A stretch of 5,105 nucleotides of DNA from Morganella morganii (GTDB lineage Bacteria > Pseudomonadota > Gammaproteobacteria > Enterobacterales > Enterobacteriaceae), in contig NZ_NRQY01000003.1 of the NCBI RefSeq assembly GCF_003996855.1, forward strand, positions 130,871 to 135,975, in the 5' to 3' direction. Below, piece by piece: positions 1 to 4,748 of this stretch. The notes under the pieces were generated by a model. It was not told where the DNA came from. It saw only the letters and a program-made list of their open reading frames with translations, and ran no database searches. How positions within the stretch are numbered: position 1 is the first letter of the stretch; the number at the start of each line of letters is the position of its first letter. The translations under genes and the position numbers were made by a program.

Positions 1-1
1 C

Positions 2-16
2 CTCACAGGAAGTGAG
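2..16 (+). promoter_or_regulatory. boxB-like hairpin, candidate nutR element
   Basis: CTCAC and GTGAG form a perfect 5-bp stem around a 5-base loop (AGGAA), giving a 15-base hairpin of the same size as lambda boxB. It ends 35 bases before cII. In lambda, nutR lies between cro and cII, so the place is right for an N-type antitermination site. The boxA that should precede it would lie outside the window, and the loop starts with A rather than the G of lambda boxB, so the assignment is inferred from shape and position only. It could be a chance hairpin. Confidence 0.35.
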
Positions 17-51
17 CGAATAACTGTATCTCAATAAGGACATTATGAATT

Positions 52-396
52 ATGGAATTATCAAACGAACGCAAGTTTCGTGAAATCGAGACAAAAATTC
101 TCAAAGGGATTCATTCAACCGGCGCACGTGAAATTGCGCACAGAACAGGCATACACGAATCTCAAATCTCCCGGTGGCAGTCGCCACAACACAAAGAAAA
201 TCTCAGCTTCATACAGCGCTGCGCTCGTTTACTGGCGGCAATTGAATATGAGGGCGGGGAAGACATGGTTGTGTTGCAGGGTGATGAGGCAAGGGCACTG
301 ATTCAGATGCTCGGGCATATCAGAACACCAAAAAGAAAAGCCCCGGCGGTAACCGAGGCTAAGAGTCAAATCAATTTAGTACTTGATGAGGACTAA
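52..396 (+). CDS. cII: CII-type phage transcription activator
   Basis: Probable CII regulator, the activator that in lambda turns on pRE, pI and pAQ to favour lysogeny. The 114-residue product is somewhat longer than lambda CII (97). A helix-turn-helix lies at about residues 23-43, and its end, SQISRW, is identical to the recognition-helix stretch of lambda CII. The tail TEAKSQINLV resembles lambda's TERSEQIQM, followed by an acidic LDED end. In lambda the C-terminal tail controls proteolysis by FtsH, so the extra residues could affect stability (inference). The start at 52 keeps the CII frame. The nearest Shine-Dalgarno-like sequence, TAAGGA at 35-40, is 11 bases away, which is long. An ATG at 45 is better spaced but opens only a 12-codon frame. 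Its position directly before the replication genes is the canonical lambdoid one. Confidence 0.85.
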   Translation: MELSNERKFREIETKILKGIHSTGAREIAHRTGIHESQISRWQSPQHKENLSFIQRCARLLAAIEYEGGEDMVVLQGDEARALIQMLGHIRTPKRKAPAVTEAKSQINLVLDED

Positions 397-439
397 TTAT
401 ACATGAAAGTAATTACGAAACAAAGATATGGAGGTCGCT

Positions 440-1123
440 ATGAATCTTGATGAACTGACATTCCATAAACAGATAATTGAACATGCAACCATGCCCGAAG
501 GTTTTCGTTTATCTGGATGGGTGTACGTTCTGAGCAATGAGTTTATGCCAGGCATTTACAAGGTCGGCATGACCACTATCTCGCCAGAGATAAGAGCCAA
601 GGAACTATCTTCTGCTACCGGTGTTCCGGCGAAATTTAAAATCGAAGAAAGCTATTACTCAGCTGACCCACTTGGCGATGAAAAGCTGATTCACCAACAT
701 CTTGCTGATTGTAGGGTGAATGAAAGTAGAGAGTTTTTCAGTGGCGATCTGGAAAGGATTCTATCTGTTTGCAATGACATAACTGAATTTAGCACTTCTG
801 CACCGGTAGAAGAGATCGCAGACCATTACGACATCATTAGCACAGAGAAGCTTGGAAAGCTAAATATCGGAGATCTCTTTGACTCTCTTGGCATTCAGGT
901 CTTTGGGTGTCGATTGGCCGCGGCAGAGAGGCTAATCAGGATTGCTCATCAGTTTTTAATTGAAAGTAACAGAAAAAGTAGTCGGTCTCTTTTTTTACAG
1001 GATGGAACGGCTTACGTCATCAGAAGCCAGGTAGATCAGATGTATGAAAAATACCTTGAAGAAACCAACGGGAAAGGCAGGCCAGCAGAGCCAGCCACCG
1101 AGGACACAGGAGTACCATTTTAA
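440..1123 (+). CDS. GIY-YIG / T5orf172-type protein with unknown C-terminal half
   Basis: Predicted 227-residue protein with an N-terminal GIY-YIG-superfamily domain of the T5orf172/MUG113 kind at about residues 26-101. Visible marks are VYVL (Y29), GIYKVG (Y40), an arginine at R52, TGVP at 60-63, the glutamate/histidine helix EKLIH (E81, H85) and the closing REFF (97-100). GIY-YIG domains are metal-dependent nucleases. The T5orf172 branch is annotated as DNA-binding and its catalysis is less certain, so cleavage is an inference here. Residues 110-210 match nothing I recognise. The tail is acidic and ends in GVPF, like the C-terminal tip of SSB. The start at 440 was chosen because GGAGG at 430-434 sits 5 bases before it; an in-frame ATG at 428 overlaps that site. 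The stop shares one base with the next ATG (TAATG), so it probably belongs to the same operon. Lambda has no gene at this position between cII and O. Confidence 0.75.
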   Translation: MNLDELTFHKQIIEHATMPEGFRLSGWVYVLSNEFMPGIYKVGMTTISPEIRAKELSSATGVPAKFKIEESYYSADPLGDEKLIHQHLADCRVNESREFFSGDLERILSVCNDITEFSTSAPVEEIADHYDIISTEKLGKLNIGDLFDSLGIQVFGCRLAAAERLIRIAHQFLIESNRKSSRSLFLQDGTAYVIRSQVDQMYEKYLEETNGKGRPAEPATEDTGVPF

Positions 1124-1911
1124 TGGCCAGAGCAAGAAATATTAAGCCCGGGTTTTTCACTAATGATGACCTGGCCGAGTGCGACCCATACGCCCGTATT
1201 TTGTTTGTCGGGCTGTGGACAATCGCAGACCGTGAAGGTCGCATGGAAGACAAGCCACGCAAGATTAAGGCAATGGTTCTTCCTTATGACGAGGTGGACT
1301 GTGACAAATTACTGGCACAGTTGCATGGTAAAAACTTCATCACCCGGTATTCAGTGGACGGAAATGATTTTATCCAGGTGAATAACTGGAAGAAGCATCA
1401 GAATCCTCATGTTAAAGAAGCGGTCAGTGAAATACCTGAACAGTTATCGCAAGATGCTGATAATAAAGGAGCACCAGAAAAGCACAGTACTTGTATGGTG
1501 CAAGAACAGGAAGAGCACACAACAATCCCGGCTGATTCCCTTAACCTGATTCCTGATTCCCTTAACCCTATAAACACCCAAGCCGAAAAACCGGCTTGCC
1601 CTGATGAGCAAAAAAATAACCTGGCAAGTATTCACCAGATGTCGAGCAAGTATGCATTCGAGGGAGAAGTTATCCGCCTGAACCACAAAGACTTCGCTGA
1701 GTGGAGCGGGCTGTATTCGAATATCGACCTGGAGCATGAGCTGAAACGGCTGGACATGGAATTTCGGTCTGAAAAGCCAAAAAACTGGTTTATCACTGCA
1801 AGCCAGAAACTCAACTACCAGAACAAAAACTCAGCGCCTGCCCGTCGCCGTGTCGGTGATCGCATTGTGCAGCCATCGAGAGCGAGTGAGTTCATACCGG
1901 AGGACTTCTGA
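1123..1911 (+). CDS. Phage replication initiator in the lambda O position
   Basis: Probable replication initiator (replisome organiser) of 262 residues. The N-terminal part, about residues 1-95 (starting MARARNIKPGFF, with LWTIADREGR at 31-40), has the look of the winged-helix domain common in enterobacterial prophage replication proteins. A polar linker covers roughly 100-175. The C-terminal part (about 176-235, with KNWFITASQKL) may contact the helicase loader or DNA, by analogy with lambda O and DnaT/DnaD-type proteins; this is inference. It is not clearly homologous to lambda O in sequence. AGGAG at 1108-1112 supports the ATG at 1123, which overlaps the preceding stop by one base. Its own stop overlaps the loader start in the same way (TGATG). 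The linker codons contain direct repeats and a hairpin, listed separately, that may form the origin. Confidence 0.78.
   Translation: MARARNIKPGFFTNDDLAECDPYARILFVGLWTIADREGRMEDKPRKIKAMVLPYDEVDCDKLLAQLHGKNFITRYSVDGNDFIQVNNWKKHQNPHVKEAVSEIPEQLSQDADNKGAPEKHSTCMVQEQEEHTTIPADSLNLIPDSLNPINTQAEKPACPDEQKNNLASIHQMSSKYAFEGEVIRLNHKDFAEWSGLYSNIDLEHELKRLDMEFRSEKPKNWFITASQKLNYQNKNSAPARRRVGDRIVQPSRASEFIPEDF
1532..1567 (+). repeat. Iteron-like direct repeats inside the initiator gene
   Basis: The 15-mer CTGATTCCCTTAACC occurs exactly at 1532-1546 and again at 1553-1567, 21 bases apart (two helical turns). A partial copy, CTGATTCC, lies at 1546-1553. In the protein this gives a repeated IPADSLN / IPDSLN stretch at residues 135-148. 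Lambda's origin iterons likewise lie within the O gene, so these are good candidates for initiator binding sites. An alternative is a simple seven-codon duplication with only a protein-level role. Confidence 0.65.
1532..1620 (+). other. Candidate replication origin within the initiator gene
   Basis: The iteron-like repeats are followed by a 6-bp hairpin (AAGCCG at 1580-1585 with CGGCTT at 1592-1597, A-rich loop) and then a run of seven A residues in GCAAAAAAATAAC (1609-1621). This order of repeats, hairpin and A/T-rich DNA inside the initiator linker region is the arrangement of lambda ori. There are only two full repeats against four in lambda, and no unwinding or binding data are available, so this is an inference from architecture. 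Confidence 0.5.
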
Positions 1912-2639
1912 TGGCAACAGCAGCGCAGACTCTGGCGCGGTTTAACCGCATGAAGCCTGAGCATATCAAGCCAAAATTCACGAATGCCGCTGAGCTGATG
2001 GCGTGGCAGCGTGAGCAGGGCGCTATCGATGCGAAACGGATCGCCGATGAAAACCGCGTTACCCGTCTCAATAAAATCATGGGGCGCTCCGGTATCAGCC
2101 CGTTACACCAGGAATGCACGTTTGAGAACTACCAGGCGACAACGCCGGAACAACAGCGGGCGCTCAGTAAATCACAGCAGTACGCAGCTGAGTTTGGTAA
2201 ATCATTTGGCGGGTTTATTTTCAGTGGCAACCCCGGCACCGGTAAAAACCATCTGGCAGCGGCTATCGGCAACCAGATAATCCGGAACGGGAAAAGCATT
2301 CTGATCGCCACTCTGCCAGACCTGATGATGCGTGTCCGTGAGACATACCAGAAGGGGGCAAAAACTACGGAGTCGCAGCTGATCAACGACCTGTGCGAAG
2401 TGGATTTACTGGTGCTGGATGATGTCGGCGTACAGCGTAATAACCTGAACGAAGAGCTGATTATCTTCCAGGTGGTAGACCGCCGGTTATCGAACAAAAA
2501 GCCGGTGGGGGTGCTGACCAATCTCAATTTTGACGAACTGGCGAAAGCATTGGGTGATCGGGTTATTGACCGCCTGAGAATGGGATCGCCGACCGTTATC
2601 AATTTCACCTGGGAAAGCTTCCGCAGACAGGTTAAGTAG
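1911..2639 (+). CDS. DnaC-like replicative helicase loader
   Basis: Helicase loader of 242 residues, close in length (245) and in extended sequence to host E. coli DnaC. Shared stretches include the N-terminal HIKPxF and AWQxEQGAI (about 19-39), which in DnaC lies in the DnaB-binding part, then SGxxPLHQxC (60-69), Walker A GNPGTGKN (106-113), Walker B LLVLDD (166-171), the sensor-type LTN (202-204) and the VIDRLRMG segment with the arginine-finger position R221. All AAA+ motifs look intact. It should load host DnaB onto DNA opened by the upstream initiator, doing the job of lambda P with an unrelated protein. GGAGG at 1899-1903, seven bases before the ATG, supports the start, and the ATG overlaps the previous stop by one base. 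Rac prophage YdaV is a similar phage-borne DnaC relative. Confidence 0.93.
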   Translation: MATAAQTLARFNRMKPEHIKPKFTNAAELMAWQREQGAIDAKRIADENRVTRLNKIMGRSGISPLHQECTFENYQATTPEQQRALSKSQQYAAEFGKSFGGFIFSGNPGTGKNHLAAAIGNQIIRNGKSILIATLPDLMMRVRETYQKGAKTTESQLINDLCEVDLLVLDDVGVQRNNLNEELIIFQVVDRRLSNKKPVGVLTNLNFDELAKALGDRVIDRLRMGSPTVINFTWESFRRQVK

Positions 2640-2670
2640 CGTCATAACCCAAGACAGAAGGACTTTTGAT

Positions 2671-2910
2671 ATGAGCATTTTATTTCACAAAGATTACGAT
2701 TACGAAGAGTTCAACACCAACTTTAACAATTTCAACCTGTTGCTTGATAAGCAGCAGCCAAGAGAAATAAAGTTATTCCACAGCGATAAGCCTGTAAAAA
2801 GCAAAACACTCCACCTTGACCGGAAATTATATCGGTGCTTTCCAAGAGGTAAGGCTTACCTGTGTATGTCGAACCGTGAATGTTTAATCCGATTTACAGA
2901 GGATCGCTGA
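2671..2910 (+). CDS. Hypothetical phage protein, 79 residues
   Basis: Not recognised. The product is 79 residues, with an acidic/aromatic, Asn- and Phe-rich N-terminus (DYDYEEF, then NTNFNNFN at 15-22) and a basic second half containing two cysteines (CFPRG and YLCMSN) before RFTEDR. There is no signal peptide or membrane segment. AGAAGGA at 2656-2662 lies 8 bases before the ATG, a good ribosome binding site, and the next gene begins two bases after its stop. The gene looks more A/T-rich than the loader gene before it, as is common for accessory phage genes. It occupies the slot between helicase loader and ninB, where lambda has ren. I see no similarity to Ren and assign no function. Confidence 0.7.
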   Translation: MSILFHKDYDYEEFNTNFNNFNLLLDKQQPREIKLFHSDKPVKSKTLHLDRKLYRCFPRGKAYLCMSNRECLIRFTEDR

Positions 2911-2912
2911 TT

Positions 2913-3107
2913 ATGGAACCAACGGAGTTTGAAAAGTGGTGCGCGGGTGAGCTTGGGCACACATTCGGGTACATCGTGAACAAACGGAGAAAAGATTTTT
3001 TCGGCATCACTGGATACAACCTGAGTGAGATTGAAATCAGATACCGCGCCTACATGGCCGGAGTTCGCAGCAGACTGCCGTACCAGACACAACCACCGGA
3101 GGAGTGA
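2913..3107 (+). CDS. Hypothetical phage protein, 64 residues
   Basis: Not recognised. The start is set at the ATG at 2913 because AGAGGA at 2898-2903 is 9 bases upstream. A longer in-frame version from 2880 would overlap the preceding gene by 31 bases and lacks a comparable site. The 64-residue product is soluble and probably mainly helical, with MEPTEFEKWCAGELG at the N-terminus, a basic VNKRRK patch, a helix-like SEIEIRYRAYMAGVRSRLP segment and a proline-rich end. Its stop overlaps the next ATG (TGATG), so translation is probably coupled. It could be a small host-takeover or regulatory protein, but nothing in the sequence shows this. Confidence 0.68.
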   Translation: MEPTEFEKWCAGELGHTFGYIVNKRRKDFFGITGYNLSEIEIRYRAYMAGVRSRLPYQTQPPEE

Positions 3108-3460
3108 TGAAGTATTTCAAACAATATCCGGTAACTCTCAGACACTTTCTTGACAGACCAGCGTATGCGGCAGCGGCGGGGTATGACTTCAATTTCTTCG
3201 ACTGCATGGCGTTTACGGCGCATAAATATGTCGAATGCATGAAGAGTTACAATTGGTTTTTCTGGCTGGATACTGAAATCAGAGAGCTGCCATTCACTGC
3301 TATCACATTGTTCACCATGATTTTCATTGCAGTGACAACTCCGTTTATTTATCCGGTTTATGGTGTGGCTACATACGTTATGTGCAGGAGAGCGGGCAAA
3401 GTGAAGCACACCGAAATTATCGACAGGAACATTACCGGCTGGTTAATGAGGTTCAAATGA
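3107..3460 (+). CDS. Hypothetical phage inner-membrane protein
   Basis: Predicted 117-residue membrane protein, not recognised. A long hydrophobic segment at about residues 61-92, interrupted by prolines P79 and P83, could form one long span or a tight hairpin. It is followed by a positively charged CRRAGKVKH stretch that favours a cytoplasmic C-terminal tail. The N-terminal 60 residues are rich in aromatics and include an AYAAAAGYDF stretch. There is no cleavable signal peptide. GGAGG at 3098-3102 lies 4 bases before the ATG at 3107; a GTG at 3104 in the same frame would add one residue. Small membrane proteins in this phage slot can act in exclusion or lysogenic conversion, but that role is only a guess. 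Confidence 0.7.
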   Translation: MKYFKQYPVTLRHFLDRPAYAAAAGYDFNFFDCMAFTAHKYVECMKSYNWFFWLDTEIRELPFTAITLFTMIFIAVTTPFIYPVYGVATYVMCRRAGKVKHTEIIDRNITGWLMRFK

Positions 3461-3537
3461 CAGAGAAAACACAGGAGGTAATGTGGAAAACTTCTGCCTG
3501 CATGAATCCAACAAAAAACTGTTTTACGAGCAACTGA
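3457..3537 (+). CDS. Possible 26-residue leader ORF overlapping the ninB start
   Basis: A short ORF (MTEKTQEVMW...) begins at an ATGA that overlaps the stop of the membrane-protein gene, with GAGG at 3448-3451 five bases upstream. It runs through the ninB ribosome binding site and 55 bases into ninB in another frame. It has its own start signals and could couple translation of the membrane protein gene to ninB. It has no recognisable domain and may be a chance ORF. Confidence 0.25.
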   Translation: MTEKTQEVMWKTSACMNPTKNCFTSN

Positions 3538-3926
3538 AATCACTACTGAGCACCCATCAGAAGTTAAGTATCACCGCAAAACCCTACCGCCCGAAACGAA
3601 GCCTTTCACAAAATTCACTCAGTCATGTCTGGTACAAAGAAATCAGCGATTACCTGATTCGTGCCGGTCGTCCGTTCTGTACAGAGGCATGGGTAAAAAG
3701 AAGTCTGAAGGCGACATACCTCGGATTTGAAACCACGGAGTACACCGATGTTATCACCGGCGAAAAAACGCAGCGTGAGACGCTCAGGCGCACTTCAAAA
3801 CTGGATAAGGGGGATATGCATTACTTTCTTCAGCAAATCGAATCATGGGCTGCACAGTTCGGTTTAATACTGACTACGCCGGAGGGTTCGGAGTACATGA
3901 AACTCAAAAGGGAGCAGGACGCATGA
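3483..3926 (+). CDS. ninB: NinB/Orf-family recombination protein (YbcN-like)
   Basis: Probable member of the lambda NinB (Orf) family, single-strand DNA-binding recombination mediators that substitute for host RecFOR in loading a recombinase. The product has 147 residues, against 146 for lambda Orf and 151 for the DLP12 prophage relative YbcN. The diagnostic core is KRSLSQNSLSHVWYKEIS (38-55), matching the family's R-S-L-x-Q-N motif, followed by the helix around TEAWVKRSLKATYLG (67-81), an ETLRRTSKLDKGDMHYFLQQIESW segment (99-122) and a C-terminal TPEGSEYMKLK. The start is GTG at 3483, with AGGAGG at 3473-3478 four bases upstream. An ATG at 3481 is out of frame, and no other in-frame Met precedes residue 112. 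Its stop overlaps the next start as ATGA. It is more like YbcN than lambda NinB by eye. Confidence 0.82.
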   Translation: MENFCLHESNKKLFYEQLKSLLSTHQKLSITAKPYRPKRSLSQNSLSHVWYKEISDYLIRAGRPFCTEAWVKRSLKATYLGFETTEYTDVITGEKTQRETLRRTSKLDKGDMHYFLQQIESWAAQFGLILTTPEGSEYMKLKREQDA

Positions 3927-4267
3927 AAAGAACCTATATCAAAACCGCCGAGCAGAAACAGGATGTATGCCTGCGGATAGTCCGGAATCTTCGCCAGCTG
4001 GACAGTTTCACGGTGAAGACGGTTTCACTGGCCGCTGAGTTAAAAATCATGATGGCGACCACGTTTCTCAACATGATGAAAGATATCGGCAGTGTCCACG
4101 TCAGCCACAAACACGGTAAGCAGGCTTATTACGTTTTTGATGATTATGCCGTATCAAAAATTAAGGCTCACTTCAGCAGTTTCCCCGATAAAAAACGCAT
4201 GGGTGCGAAGGTGAAAGCGCCGGTATCTGAGCAGGAGGTGCGCTGTGGAATGCCAACTGTGCAGTAA
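3923..4267 (+). CDS. Small probable winged-helix protein of the nin region
   Basis: Not recognised by name. The 114-residue product has the pattern of a winged helix: an N-terminal helix (EQKQDVCLRIVRNL, 10-23), FTVKTVSLAAEL then a likely recognition helix MMATTFLNMMKDI (43-55), and a strand-turn-strand wing VHVSHKHGKQAYYVF (58-72). The C-terminal 35 residues are basic and probably disordered. This suggests DNA binding, perhaps with the neighbouring recombination genes or as a regulator; lambda Ren may have a comparable layout but I see no sequence match. ATG at 3923 overlaps the ninB stop (ATGA) and has AGGA at 3916-3919 and GGGAG at 3910-3914. A longer frame from 3845 would overlap ninB by 82 bases and is rejected. 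Confidence 0.72.
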   Translation: MKRTYIKTAEQKQDVCLRIVRNLRQLDSFTVKTVSLAAELKIMMATTFLNMMKDIGSVHVSHKHGKQAYYVFDDYAVSKIKAHFSSFPDKKRMGAKVKAPVSEQEVRCGMPTVQ

Positions 4268-4391
4268 AGAACTGGCCGACGATGAAACATGGCTGTGCGA
4301 CCAGTGCGTCAGTGAATGTCCACATCTGGAAGTAGTCGGGAAGATAAAAGGAGATGGTGATGATCAAACGCATTCTGGGATATCTGAGTAA
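4245..4391 (+). CDS. Zinc-ribbon-like microprotein, 48 residues
   Basis: A 48-residue ORF with a GTG start and a strong AGGAGGT at 4233-4239 five bases upstream. The first 21 residues contain two knuckles, C3-x2-C6 and C18-x2-C21, with a further C25 and H27 (CPH); this is the spacing of a small zinc ribbon. The remainder is charged (GKIKGDGDDQ). It overlaps the end of the preceding gene by 23 bases and the next microgene by 32 bases, all in different frames, which implies coupled translation. Small Cys4 proteins are frequent in nin-type regions and may bind nucleic acid or a host protein; no specific function can be assigned. Confidence 0.68.
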   Translation: MECQLCSKELADDETWLCDQCVSECPHLEVVGKIKGDGDDQTHSGISE

Positions 4392-4455
4392 TCCGTTCAT
4401 TCTGGGTTGGGTGATATTTGTTACCGGACTCGGCATCTATGAATACTGGTGGTGA
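4360..4455 (+). CDS. Single-span membrane microprotein, 31 residues
   Basis: A 31-residue ORF beginning MIKRILGYLS, with AGGAG at 4349-4353 six bases before the ATG at 4360. In-frame ATG (4354) and GTG (4357) codons lie just upstream but are too close to that site. A hydrophobic segment, about PFILGWVIFVTGLGIY (residues 13-28), is preceded by K3 and R4 and ends in EYWW, fitting a single inner-membrane span with the N-terminus in the cytoplasm. The gene starts inside the zinc-ribbon microgene and stops 2 bases before ybcO, so it fills what would otherwise be a gap. Function unknown. Its hydrophobicity, start site and spacing argue against chance, but expression is unproven. Confidence 0.6.
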   Translation: MIKRILGYLSNPFILGWVIFVTGLGIYEYWW

Positions 4456-4457
4456 GT

Positions 4458-4748
4458 ATGGCGAACTTACGAAAAGAAGCACGCGGCAGAGAATGCCAGA
4501 TCCGAATTCCGGGCATATGTAACGGCAATTCTGAAACAGTGGTGCTGGCTCATTATCGGATGCCGGGATTGTGCGGCACCGGAATTAAGTCACCGGACAT
4601 TTTTGGCGCATGGGCGTGTAGTGCGTGTCATGACGAAACAGATCGACGTACACGCCTCACAGACGCTGAGTATGCAAAACAGTGTCACCTTGAGGGCGTT
4701 ATCCGGACGCAGGCGCAGCTGCTGGCAGAGGGGAAAATATCGGCATGA
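4458..4748 (+). CDS. ybcO: YbcO-like DUF1364 putative nuclease
   Basis: A 96-residue product, the same length as YbcO of E. coli prophage DLP12 and very similar to it as remembered (LRKxARGRECQxRIPGxCNG, then LAHxRxxGLCGTG, then ACSACHDExDRRT). The family is DUF1364, an HNH-like fold proposed to be a zinc-containing nuclease; activity is not firmly established. Candidate metal or active-site residues are C13, C21, H32, C54, C57 and H58. The ATG at 4458 is chosen because it matches the N-terminus of YbcO; in-frame GTG codons at 4449 and 4452 are alternatives, and the ribosome binding site is weak (GGTGG). It sits directly before rusA, as in DLP12, which suggests a role in processing recombination or replication intermediates. 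Confidence 0.9.
   Translation: MANLRKEARGRECQIRIPGICNGNSETVVLAHYRMPGLCGTGIKSPDIFGAWACSACHDETDRRTRLTDAEYAKQCHLEGVIRTQAQLLAEGKISA

Noticed and set aside
45..83. ATG at 45, better spaced from TAAGGA than the cII start
   Set aside because: Its frame stops after 12 codons, whereas the frame from 52 encodes a clear CII-type helix-turn-helix.
428..439. An upstream in-frame ATG for the GIY-YIG gene
   Set aside because: It overlaps the GGAGG that fits the ATG at 440 and has no good site of its own upstream.
403..450. A 15-codon ORF between cII and the GIY-YIG gene
   Set aside because: No clear ribosome binding site and no recognisable content; it overlaps the next gene's start region and is likely chance.
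1471..1501. Inverted repeat GCACCA / TGGTGC as a terminator or operator
   Set aside because: Only 6 bp with a 19-base loop, no T-run, and inside the initiator coding sequence; mentioned only as possible context for the origin.
2129..2608. A 159-codon open frame on the minus strand
   Set aside because: It is antisense to the DnaC-like gene, with low-complexity Ser/Arg-rich content and no start signals. The + strand frame carries intact AAA+ motifs.
3050..3409. A 119-codon minus-strand frame opposite the membrane-protein gene
   Set aside because: No recognisable domain, no supported start site, and it runs against the direction of all neighbouring genes. The + strand frame has a good ribosome binding site and stop/start overlap.
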